Of a DNA stretch of 64,000 nt, positions 1-7,009 are shown one piece after another. The notes under the pieces are model-generated. The model worked only from the letters and a program-made list of their open reading frames with translations. It was not told the DNA's origin and did not search any database. The DNA comes from Streptomyces sp. BK239 (GTDB lineage Bacteria > Actinomycetota > Actinomycetes > Streptomycetales > Streptomycetaceae): assembly GCF_004217285.1 (NCBI RefSeq), contig NZ_SHKS01000002.1, positions 1 through 64,000 on the forward strand, written 5' to 3'. Position 1 is the stretch's first letter. Each line of letters starts with the position of its first letter. The translations under genes and the position numbers were made by a program.

Positions 1-2
1 CC

Positions 3-83
3 ACCAGATACGACAAGACCGCCACCTCATACGAAGCAGCGGTCAGTCTCGCGTCATTCCTGCTCTGGGCAAGATCCGTTTGA
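3..83 (+). CDS. IS5-like transposase, C-terminal fragment (cut by window edge)
   Basis: The first bases read in frame into a stop at 81-83. The 26 residues, beginning TRYDKTATSYEAAVSLASFL, match the usual end of actinobacterial IS5-family DDE transposases as I remember them. The rest of the gene lies left of the window, so completeness cannot be judged. The terminal inverted repeat is expected just after the stop, around 84-100, but its partner end is not in view. The family call rests on this short tail only. Confidence 0.6.
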   Translation, partial: TRYDKTATSYEAAVSLASFLLWARSV

Positions 84-253
84 AGACGGACCCTAACCGC
101 CTCTGACAGCTCGGCGCGAGAATGCCCGGGCCTTTCGTTCACCCGGTGCTCGCGCGACGCCCCCTGCGGTCCGGTCCGCCGCGTGTGCTGGACGCCGGCC
201 CGCCGGGTGAGCCAAGGGGGCGCGAGGCCGTCACCGGGACGGGCTGTGGCCGT
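84..253. other. Spacer between IS5-like end and MBL hydrolase
   Basis: No credible gene is visible. The stretch holds the probable right end of the IS element and the region downstream of the minus-strand hydrolase. Confidence 0.4.
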
Positions 254-1447
254 TCACCGCTCACCCGCGAGGTCGAGATCACCGCTGTCAGTCTCGGCCG
301 CGTCGTCGGCGCGTCGGGGGCGGCGCCATGGGCGGGCGATCGGGCCGGACACCGTCTGCCACCAGGCCTCCGCGGGTACCTTGCCCGCCGGTTCGAACGG
401 CTCGCCCGGGCGGGGGAGCGCCACCGCCTGGCCGGCCTCCTCGGCCGCGTCCTTCGTCCACTCCCCCGGCTCCGCCCAGGCGTGCATCGCCAGGTTGAAC
501 GTGGCCCAGTGGATCGGCAGGAGTACGCCCGTCGGCTCGCCGCCCTGGAGGTCGAGGTGGGCGCGGAGGCCCTCCTCGGGCGTCATGTGGATGTCGGGCC
601 AGAACTCGGAGTACGCGCCGATCTGGATCATCGTGGCGTCGAACGGGCCGTGCTCCGCGCCGATCTCGCGGAAGCCGTCGAAGTAGCCCGTGTCGCCGCT
701 GTGGTAGATGCGGTGCTCCTCGCCCGTGACGACCCAGGAGGCCCACAGGGTGTGCTGCGTGTTGCGCAGGCCCCGGCCGCAGAAGTGGCGGGCCGGGGTG
801 GCGGTGAGGGTGAGTCCGCCGACCTTCGTCGACTCGTGCCAGTCCAGCTCGCGCACCCGGTCCGCCGAGACGCCCCAGTGTTCGAGGTGGGCGCCCACTC
901 CGAGCGGCGCGGCGAACAGGGTGTCGGTGCCGGCCAGGGCCTTGATCGTGGGCAGGTCCAGGTGGTCGTAGTGGTCGTGCGAGATGACGACGACGTCGAC
1001 CGGGCCCAGGGCCGCGAGCGGCAGCGGGGCGGGGTGCAGCCGCTTCGGGCCCGCGAAGGGGAAGGGGGAGCAGCGCTCGCCCCACACCGGGTCGAAGAGC
1101 ACCCGGTGTCCGTCGATCTCCGCCAGCACGCTGGAGTGGCCGAGCCAGGTCAGCCGCAGGCCCGTCGCGGCCGGCTTGGCCAGGTCGGCGACGGTGGTGG
1201 CGTGCACGGGGAGCGTGCCGGCCGGGGCGCGGCGGGTGCGGGTCTCCTTGTCGAGGAACGCCTTGGCCAGGTCGAGTGTGGAGCCCGAGGGGCGGGTGCG
1301 CGCGGGGCCGCCGGGGTTCTGGAAGACGCCGTCGGTGAAGTGGGGCGATCTGCGGATGCGCGCCAGGCGCTCACCGCTCGGATCCGCGCCGAAGGCCTCG
1401 GGCCGGAGCGCGCGAAGCCCTGAGCGCGGGGAACGGGAACCGGCCAC
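254..1447 (-). CDS. MBL-fold metal-dependent hydrolase, NAPE-PLD/UlaG-like
   Basis: This 397-residue protein has the metallo-beta-lactamase metal motif HDHYDH at about residues 155-160, preceded by WLGHSS (about 102), and a later HSGDTGYF motif. Near the C-terminus PIHWATFNLAMHAW resembles the NAPE-phospholipase D branch. The family hydrolyses phosphodiester, lactone or related bonds with two zinc ions; the substrate here is unknown. There is no signal peptide, so it is probably cytoplasmic. The GTG start at 1447 is preceded by GGAGG at ideal spacing. It stands alone, divergent from the dehydrogenase gene at 1749. Confidence 0.85.
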   Translation of the reverse strand: MAGSRSPRSGLRALRPEAFGADPSGERLARIRRSPHFTDGVFQNPGGPARTRPSGSTLDLAKAFLDKETRTRRAPAGTLPVHATTVADLAKPAATGLRLTWLGHSSVLAEIDGHRVLFDPVWGERCSPFPFAGPKRLHPAPLPLAALGPVDVVVISHDHYDHLDLPTIKALAGTDTLFAAPLGVGAHLEHWGVSADRVRELDWHESTKVGGLTLTATPARHFCGRGLRNTQHTLWASWVVTGEEHRIYHSGDTGYFDGFREIGAEHGPFDATMIQIGAYSEFWPDIHMTPEEGLRAHLDLQGGEPTGVLLPIHWATFNLAMHAWAEPGEWTKDAAEEAGQAVALPRPGEPFEPAGKVPAEAWWQTVSGPIARPWRRPRRADDAAETDSGDLDLAGER

Positions 1448-1678
1448 GGTACCTCCAGGGTGGAATCGCTGAGGGTTCCATTATGGGCGGCCCCTGTGAC
1501 GACGCCGGGGCCGACCCCGTGCGCCCCGTCGGCCGACATGCCGGGGAAGCAGACGCGCAAGCAGACCGTGACCCGGCGCGGGCGCCGCCCCCGCATCGAC
1601 CATGGACGTCCGGCACCGCGCCGGCACGAACGTCCGGCGCACGCCCCCGCCGCGTCACCACCGGCGCCCCGCCCCGCG

Positions 1679-1708
1679 TTGACACGGCGGTCCGCCACTC
1701 CCGATACT
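1679..1708 (+). promoter_or_regulatory. Sigma-70 (HrdB)-type promoter of the dehydrogenase gene
   Basis: TTGACA at 1679-1684 and GATACT at 1703-1708 are separated by 18 bp, a near-consensus vegetative promoter. It lies 41 bp upstream of the start codon at 1749. The rest of 1448-1748 holds the divergent hydrolase promoter (a CATAAT box near 1480 on the minus strand) and no gene. Confidence 0.7.
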
Positions 1709-1724
1709 GACCTGCCGTTCAGTA
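1705..1724. promoter_or_regulatory. TetR-type operator overlapping the -10 box
   Basis: TACTGACCTGCCGTTCAGTA has perfect 6-bp inverted arms around an 8-bp centre. It overlaps the -10 hexamer and the likely transcription start of the dehydrogenase gene, as expected for a repressor. The TetR-family gene at 3020 is the obvious candidate ligand; that link is inferred. Confidence 0.65.
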
Positions 1725-1748
1725 ATGGCCCCAGGTCGAGGAGCCCGT

Positions 1749-2928
1749 ATGACCGCCCCCCTGCTGTCCCTCACCTGGACCGACGACGTCACCGGCCGGC
1801 AGGGCTTCCTGGTCGTCGACCGGCTGGTGCGCGGCGTGTGCAGCGGGGGCCTGCGGATGCGGGCGGGGTGCACCCTGGAGGAGGTGACCGGCCTCGCCCG
1901 CGGCATGAGCTTCAAGGAGGCGCTGCACTACGACCCCGAGGCCCGTTACGTCCCCCTCGGCGGCGCCAAGGGCGGCATCGACTGCGATCCGCGGGACCCT
2001 GAGGCGTACGGGCTGCTGGTGCGGTATCTGCGGGCGGTGCGGCCGTACGTCGAGAGCTGCTGGACCACGGGTGAGGACCTGGGGCTCACGCAGGACGTCG
2101 TCGACCGGGCCGCCGCCGAGGCGGGTCTGGTGTCGTCGGTGCAGGCCGTCTATCCGCTGCTCGACGACGAGGAGGCGGCCCGGCGGCGGCTCGCCGACGC
2201 CTTCGCCGTCGAGGTGGACGGCATCGGCCTGGACGAGCTGGCCGGCGGCTGCGGGGTCGCCGAGTCGGTGCTCACGGCGCTGGACCGGGCGGGAATGCCG
2301 TACGCCGGGACGCGCGTCGCCCTCCAGGGGCTGGGCACCATGGGCGGGGCCACCGCCCGCTTCCTCACCCGCGCGGGGCTGACGGTGGTGGCCGTCGCCG
2401 ACGTCAAGGGGACGATCGCCAACCCCGAGGGCCTGGACGTGGAGGCGCTGCTGGCCGCGCGGGACGCGTACGGCACCGTCGACCGCGCCGCCCTGCGCCC
2501 CGGCGACCGTGAACTGCCGGGCGACGCCTGGCTCTCGGCGGACGTGGAGGTGCTGGTGCCGGCGGCGGTGTCGTACGCGATCGGGGTCGAGGAGCAGGGC
2601 CGGATCACCGCCCGGTGGATCGCCGAGGCCGCCAACATGCCCGTCCTCCCGGCGGCGGAGGAGCTGCTCCTCGCGCGCGGGGTGTGCGTGCTGCCGGACG
2701 TCGTGGTCAACTCCGCTACCAACGCCTGGTGGTGGTGGACGCTCTTCGGCGACATCGGCGCGGACGCGGACGAGGCGTTCGCGCACATCCGCCGCTCGAT
2801 GCGGGCGCTGGTCGACGGCGTCCTCGCGCGCGCGGAGAGCGACGGCACGACCCCCTCGCGCCGCCGCCCACGCCCTCGCCGCCCGGCGGCTGCCGGCGAT
2901 CACTCGACGGTTCGGCAGCCACCGCTGA
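1749..2928 (+). CDS. Glu/Leu/Phe/Val dehydrogenase family protein, apparent C-terminal frameshift
   Basis: Oxidative deamination of an amino acid with NAD(P)+. The N-terminal half carries the family signature GGAKGGIDCDPRD (about residues 72-84) with the catalytic lysine. The Rossmann half has LQGLGTMGGATA (about 193-204) and the substrate-side motif NSATNAWWWW. As read, the frame stays open to 3038 with an Arg-rich tail and runs into the TetR gene. Removing one C from the run CCCCC at 2851-2855 restores a natural ending (PRAAAHALAARRLPAITRRF) with a stop at 2926-2928. A sequencing error or a real one-base insertion is likely. The start at 1749 follows GAGGAGCC. The exact substrate is not known. 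Confidence 0.8.
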
Positions 2929-3019
2929 GGCGGGGCGCACCGGGTGACGGCGCGGGCCTGTGCGGAGGCGGCTGTGAGCACGTCGGTGCAGGTCGCGGGG
3001 GGGTGTGTAGGGTTGCCGC

Positions 3020-3622
3020 GTGGCGAGAGTCCGGTTGAGCGTGGCCGAGCGGCGTGAGGAGCTGCTGCGGGCGGCCATCGAGCAGATCGAGGCGCGGGGC
3101 GTCGCGGCGGTCAGGATCGCCGACGTGGCCGCGTCGCTCGGGGTGAGCAACGCGCTGGTGCTCTACCACTTCGAGACCAAGGAGAAGCTGGTCGCCGCCG
3201 CCTTCGCGCACGCCGCCCAGGACGATCTGGCCCGGCTGCGCAAGCTGCTGGGCCGCCGGACCAAGGCCCTGGTCCGGCTGCGGTCGGCCGTGCGCTGGTA
3301 CGCGCCCACGGGCCAGGCCAAGGGCTGGCGGCTGTGGATCGAGGGCTGGGCGGTGTCGCTGCGCGAGCCCGCGCTGCGGGAGGTCGCGCGTGATCTCGAC
3401 CGGCAGTGGAAGGCGGCACTGGCCGAGGTGATCGCCGAGGGCGTGGCCGCGGGCGAGTTCCGCTGCCCCGACCCGGCCGGCACCGCCCTGCGCCTGACGG
3501 CCCTGCTCGACGGTCTCGCCGTACAGCTGACGTCCTACCGGGGCGGGGTGTCCCGGGCGAAGGCCCACGACTGGGTCGAGGAGACGCTCACCCGGGAACT
3601 CGGTCTGCCGACGGGGAGTTGA
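3020..3622 (+). CDS. TetR/AcrR family transcriptional regulator
   Basis: This is a 200-residue repressor with an N-terminal helix-turn-helix (about residues 30-52: RIADVAASLGVSNALVLYHF) and a helical ligand domain. The HTH resembles the BetI/PaaR side of the family. The GTG start at 3020 lies only 6 bases after TAGGGT, so it may be read from a leaderless transcript. It follows the dehydrogenase on the same strand. The palindrome at 1705-1724 is its most likely operator, suggesting local control of amino-acid degradation. Confidence 0.88.
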   Translation: MARVRLSVAERREELLRAAIEQIEARGVAAVRIADVAASLGVSNALVLYHFETKEKLVAAAFAHAAQDDLARLRKLLGRRTKALVRLRSAVRWYAPTGQAKGWRLWIEGWAVSLREPALREVARDLDRQWKAALAEVIAEGVAAGEFRCPDPAGTALRLTALLDGLAVQLTSYRGGVSRAKAHDWVEETLTRELGLPTGS

Positions 3623-3670
3623 TCAGCAGGCAGCGTCCGGGTGGACGCGCCCGCGCACGGCCGGCGACGC

Positions 3671-3702
3671 GGAGGGGCCGCTCGCGCCGACGCGGTCCCT
3701 CC
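3671..3702. terminator. Bidirectional hairpin terminator
   Basis: GGAGGGGCCGC and GCGGTCCCTCC form an 11-bp stem with one mismatch around a 10-base loop. It lies between the convergent TetR (stop 3622) and SGNH hydrolase (stop 3716) genes. Confidence 0.6.
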
Positions 3703-3715
3703 GGCGGACGGCCTC

Positions 3716-4534
3716 TCACGCCACCGACTGGATCCACATCTTGATGTCGTCCGGCGACAACGCGCCCTTGGCCGTGACGTGGTCCCCGGAGGACTCCCCG
3801 CGCAGCCTGCGGCCGATCCACGGCACGAGGTACTCGCGCGCCCATTGCACGTCGTCGCGGCGGACGTCGAGGGCGCCGCGCGGCGGCAGCGGCGGCCAGG
3901 GCTGCTCCGGGTCGGCCGGGATCTCCAGGCCGAGCACCTGGCCGGCGCGCAGCGCCACGCGTGTGTGCCCCTCCGGGGAGAGGTGGAGCCGGTCGTGGTC
4001 CCAGGCCCGCCGGTCCTGCACGGACTTCAGCGACCACAGGTCCAGCACCGGACAGCCGTAGCGGTCGGCGACGGCGCGGACGTGCCCGTTGTAGGTGGCG
4101 ATCTTGCCGCGCAGGTGCTTGAGGACGGGGACGCCCCGGGTGTCGAACCCGGTCGTCACCATGACCGTGCCGCACACCGCGGTGAGTCGGGCGATCGCCT
4201 GCTCGAACCGCTCGGCGACCTCGTCGGGGTCGGTGCCGGGACGGAGGATGTCGTTGCCGCCCGCGCAGAAGGAGACGAGGTCGGGCGCGAGTTCGACGGC
4301 CCTCGGCAACTGGTCGGCCATGATCTGGTCGAGCAGCTTGCCGCGCACCGCGAGGTTCGCGTACCGGAAGTCGCCCTCCGGGCGCCGGTCCGCGAGCAGT
4401 ACCGCGAACCGGTCGGCCCAGCCGACGAACGCCCCGTCGGGCCCGGGGTCGCCGACGCCCTCGGTGAAGCTGTCCCCCACCGCCACGTACGACCCGATCA
4501 CTGATCTGCTGTCACTCTTCGAATCGTCTGCCAC
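3716..4534 (-). CDS. SGNH/GDSL-family hydrolase (esterase/lipase-like)
   Basis: This 272-residue protein shows the four SGNH blocks: GDSFTEG (about 20, nucleophile Ser), NLAVRG (about 60, oxyanion Gly), GGNDI (about 93, Asn) and DRLHLSPEGH (about 200, catalytic Asp and His). There is no clear signal peptide, so it probably acts in the cytoplasm on ester or acetyl groups; the natural substrate is unknown. The GTG start at 4534 lacks a strong ribosome site. The GTG near 4502 that opens VIGSYVAVGDS is an alternative. Confidence 0.87.
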   Translation of the reverse strand: MADDSKSDSRSVIGSYVAVGDSFTEGVGDPGPDGAFVGWADRFAVLLADRRPEGDFRYANLAVRGKLLDQIMADQLPRAVELAPDLVSFCAGGNDILRPGTDPDEVAERFEQAIARLTAVCGTVMVTTGFDTRGVPVLKHLRGKIATYNGHVRAVADRYGCPVLDLWSLKSVQDRRAWDHDRLHLSPEGHTRVALRAGQVLGLEIPADPEQPWPPLPPRGALDVRRDDVQWAREYLVPWIGRRLRGESSGDHVTAKGALSPDDIKMWIQSVA

Positions 4535-4627
4535 AACAGTGCATGATTCACCTTCGAATGTGACCTACGCGACCGTAAGCAAGGGTTGACTGACGGTGAG
4601 AAAGGACACCCTTAAAGAATTTGCCAA

Positions 4628-5350
4628 TCAAGGAATAAGGGACCACACGCGGAAGTCGTCGATGCGGAAGTGGCTCCACGTGGTGCGGAACGCGAAGTGC
4701 CCGCCGGTGTAGGGCTCGGGGTCGGTGTGGTCGAACACGAGCCGCCCGTTGTTCCACCACTGGACCGTGGAGCCGTCGGACACGATGCGGACATGGTTCG
4801 GCTCGCCCGCGACGAGCAGCGGCTCGGTGTAGTCGTGGAGCAGCGGCCGCTCCCCCGGCCGACCGACGTAACGGCGCATCCGGGTCGTGGTGTTGGAGTT
4901 GGCGCCGTAGCCGACGTAGTACGTCGTGAGGTGGTCGTACTCCGCGAGGGCGCCGCCCCTGGGCGTGGCGAAGAGGTCGTCCGGGGAACGGACGTCGACG
5001 GCGTTCCAGAAGTTGTTGAGGTCGGAGACGCGGTCGTTGGCCCCGCCGGCGGAGACAGGGGTCGCGGTGTACTGGAGGACGTACGGTCCTTCGAGCCGCT
5101 CCCGGTACCAGATCGTCGCGCCGGCGGGCACGTCCACCTCGAGGGTGCCCCGGGAGGCGGTGACCGTGCCGCCGTTCTCCAGTTCCACGGCCCACCGGCA
5201 CAGGCCGTGCCGGAAGTCGTCGTGGGCGACGAGCCGACGGCGCCGGGGCGCGCCGCCTGCGGGGGCGGCGTTCGCGGTGGCCGCGGGGGCGATCGCGGCG
5301 AGGGCGGCGCCGGCGGCCAGGGCGCCGAACGCTCTGCGCGAGGTCGTCAT
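4628..5350 (-). CDS. Tat-secreted protein, DUF6250/lectin-fold-like
   Basis: The N-terminus MTTSRRAFGALAAGAALAA is a twin-arginine export signal ending near ANAAPA (about 30). The mature part is about 210 residues, rich in aromatic residues and beta-strand patterns (WYRERLEGPYVLQYT, NNFWNAVD, FRTTWSHFRIDDF). This recalls DUF6250 and concanavalin-like domains found in polysaccharide-acting enzymes. A role in carbohydrate binding or cleavage outside the cell is an inference from fold resemblance. The gene stands alone, with CCGAAGGAGCC before the ATG. Confidence 0.75.
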   Translation of the reverse strand: MTTSRRAFGALAAGAALAAIAPAATANAAPAGGAPRRRRLVAHDDFRHGLCRWAVELENGGTVTASRGTLEVDVPAGATIWYRERLEGPYVLQYTATPVSAGGANDRVSDLNNFWNAVDVRSPDDLFATPRGGALAEYDHLTTYYVGYGANSNTTTRMRRYVGRPGERPLLHDYTEPLLVAGEPNHVRIVSDGSTVQWWNNGRLVFDHTDPEPYTGGHFAFRTTWSHFRIDDFRVWSLIP

Positions 5351-5472
5351 GGGGGAACGGCTCCTTCGGGACGCGCGGAGTACGGCGGACAGCGCGGAAA
5401 GCGCTTGCCCGCCGAGGGGCGGAGCTCACTGTGCCCTCGCCCCGCCACCGCTGTCGACACCCCGGGAGCCGT

Positions 5473-5510
5473 GCCACGAGACCGCAACACGACGGTCACG
5501 AACTCGTGGC
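5473..5510 (-). terminator. Hairpin downstream of the M23 peptidase gene
   Basis: GCCACGAG and CTCGTGGC form a perfect 8-bp stem with a 22-base loop, 17 bases beyond the stop codon of the M23 gene. No T-run follows, as is usual in Streptomyces. Confidence 0.45.
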
Positions 5511-5526
5511 GGCCACGGGGGGCCCG

Positions 5527-6540
5527 TCAGCCGACGGAGACGCCGCGCGCGCGGAGGTAGGCGACCGGGTCGACGTCGGAGCCGTAGTCCGGCGTGGTGC
5601 GGATCTCGAAGTGCAGGTGCGGTCCGGTCACGTTGCCGGTCGAGCCGGAGAGGCCGACCTGCTGGCCGGGGAAGACGCTCTGGCCGGCCGAGACGGAGAG
5701 CGCGGAGAGGTGGGCGTACTGGGCGTAGTGGCCGTCGGCGAGCCGGATGACGACCTGGTTGCCGTACGCGCCGCCCCAGCCCGCGGAGACGACCGTGCCC
5801 GCGCCGACGGCCTTGAGGGAGGTGCCGGTCGGGACGACGAAGTCGACGCCGGTGTGGTAGCCGCTGGACCACATGCTGCCGGACATCCGGTACGGGGTGC
5901 CGACGGACGCGTCGGACACGGGGAGGCGGAAACCGGAGACGTTGCCGCCGCCGCGGGTGGACTGCCCGGCCGACGCCTTCGTGGCGGACCGCGAAGAGTG
6001 CGAGGACTTCGAGGAGCGCGAGGAGTGCGAGGACTCCGAGGAGTGGGAGGACTTCGGGGCGGACGACTTGGAGGAGTGCGCGGAGCGCGATCCCTTCGAC
6101 GCCGTGTCACCGGAATGGGCGGTGCCCGCGGAACCGGCCGCCGCCCGCTTGCCGATCGACAGCTTCAGTCCGGGGTGGATGAGCGAGGGGTCCTCGCCGA
6201 CGGCCTCGCGGTTGTCGGCGTACAGCTTCTGCCAGCCGCCGCGCACGTGCTGCTCGTCCGCGATCCTGGAGAGGTAGTCGCCGGAACGGACCGTGTAGGT
6301 CGTGGTGTTCGCCGCGGCCGGGGCCTCGGCGGCGGCGGTGCGCTGCGCGACCGGGACGGTCTGCACGGGCTTGTCCGAGACGGAGGAGACGGACTGGGCC
6401 GCCGACTGGGCGGGAGCCGCGTGGGCGCCGGCGGCGCCGATCAGCGGGAGGGCGAGAGCCGCGCCGCCGGTGCCGGCGGCGGCGATGGAACGACTGAAGC
6501 GCGGGGCCTTGGGACGGCGGTGCTTACCCTTCGCGGGCAT
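5527..6540 (-). CDS. LysM-M23 family cell-wall endopeptidase
   Basis: Secreted peptidoglycan hydrolase of 337 residues. A basic N-terminus (MPAKGKHRRPKAPRFSRS) and hydrophobic stretch form the signal peptide. A LysM domain (about residues 93-140, TYTVRSGDYLSRIA) binds glycan. A Ser/Lys/His-rich linker (about 150-195) is followed by a lysostaphin-like M23 domain (about 205-330) with zinc ligands in HTGVDF and HLHFE. The family cleaves peptide cross-links during growth or spore resuscitation. The long leader (6549-6762) is a c-di-AMP riboswitch, so expression should follow c-di-AMP levels. The ATG at 6540 has GAGAGGAACC upstream. Confidence 0.92.
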   Translation of the reverse strand: MPAKGKHRRPKAPRFSRSIAAAGTGGAALALPLIGAAGAHAAPAQSAAQSVSSVSDKPVQTVPVAQRTAAAEAPAAANTTTYTVRSGDYLSRIADEQHVRGGWQKLYADNREAVGEDPSLIHPGLKLSIGKRAAAGSAGTAHSGDTASKGSRSAHSSKSSAPKSSHSSESSHSSRSSKSSHSSRSATKASAGQSTRGGGNVSGFRLPVSDASVGTPYRMSGSMWSSGYHTGVDFVVPTGTSLKAVGAGTVVSAGWGGAYGNQVVIRLADGHYAQYAHLSALSVSAGQSVFPGQQVGLSGSTGNVTGPHLHFEIRTTPDYGSDVDPVAYLRARGVSVG

Positions 6541-6548
6541 GGCGGGTT

Positions 6549-6762
6549 CCTCTCCGGCGCCTGCGAGGTGAGCTGTCGGGTGCGGGCTGGAGATGCCCGG
6601 CCGCGCCGGAGCGCGGCTTTACCCCAAGCCTGTTCCGGAGACCGGAACAGGCGGTCTTGCCTGTGGGTCCCCCGCTCCTGCCGTGGACGGGTGAGTGTCT
6701 GCGGGTTCCGGTCGGCGGCAGGATTCGGCGTCCGTCCGGATTGGCGTGAAACCTAAGCGACC
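6549..6762 (-). promoter_or_regulatory. c-di-AMP (ydaO/yuaA-type) riboswitch
   Basis: Read on the minus strand, the leader begins GTCGCTTAGG, then GCCGAATCCTGCCGCCGACC, AGGAGCGGGGGACCCA, TTGGGGTAAAGCCGC and ACCCGACAGCTCACCTCGCA. These are the recognisable conserved blocks of the ydaO class. It ends 9 bases before the M23 start codon, overlapping the ribosome-site region. In actinobacteria this class controls cell-wall hydrolases such as rpfA and usually turns genes off when c-di-AMP is high. The identification is by eye. 6763-7009 upstream shows no gene and should hold the promoter. Confidence 0.88.
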
Positions 6763-7009
6763 CGGACACGCGGCGACAAGCGACACGTGCCCCGGTGACG
6801 TCCGCGTCGTGATCCGCTGCGCCGCGCTCCCGTCACACTCCGTGCACCTGGTGACGGATTCTGCTGGAAACGCCCATGAAAACTCCACGAATTACGTGAA
6901 CATGGCTAATGACGCACGGTCACGAATATGACGCTGCTCACGCCGCACCGTTCCAGCGGCCCTTATTCCAGACCGAGTTGAACGAAGAACTCCAATTCGG
7001 GCAGAGCGC

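Noticed and set aside
1725..1748. Earlier ATG for the dehydrogenase at 1725
   Set aside because: It would start within a few bases of the operator and likely transcription start; 1749 has a ribosome site and the family's usual N-terminus.
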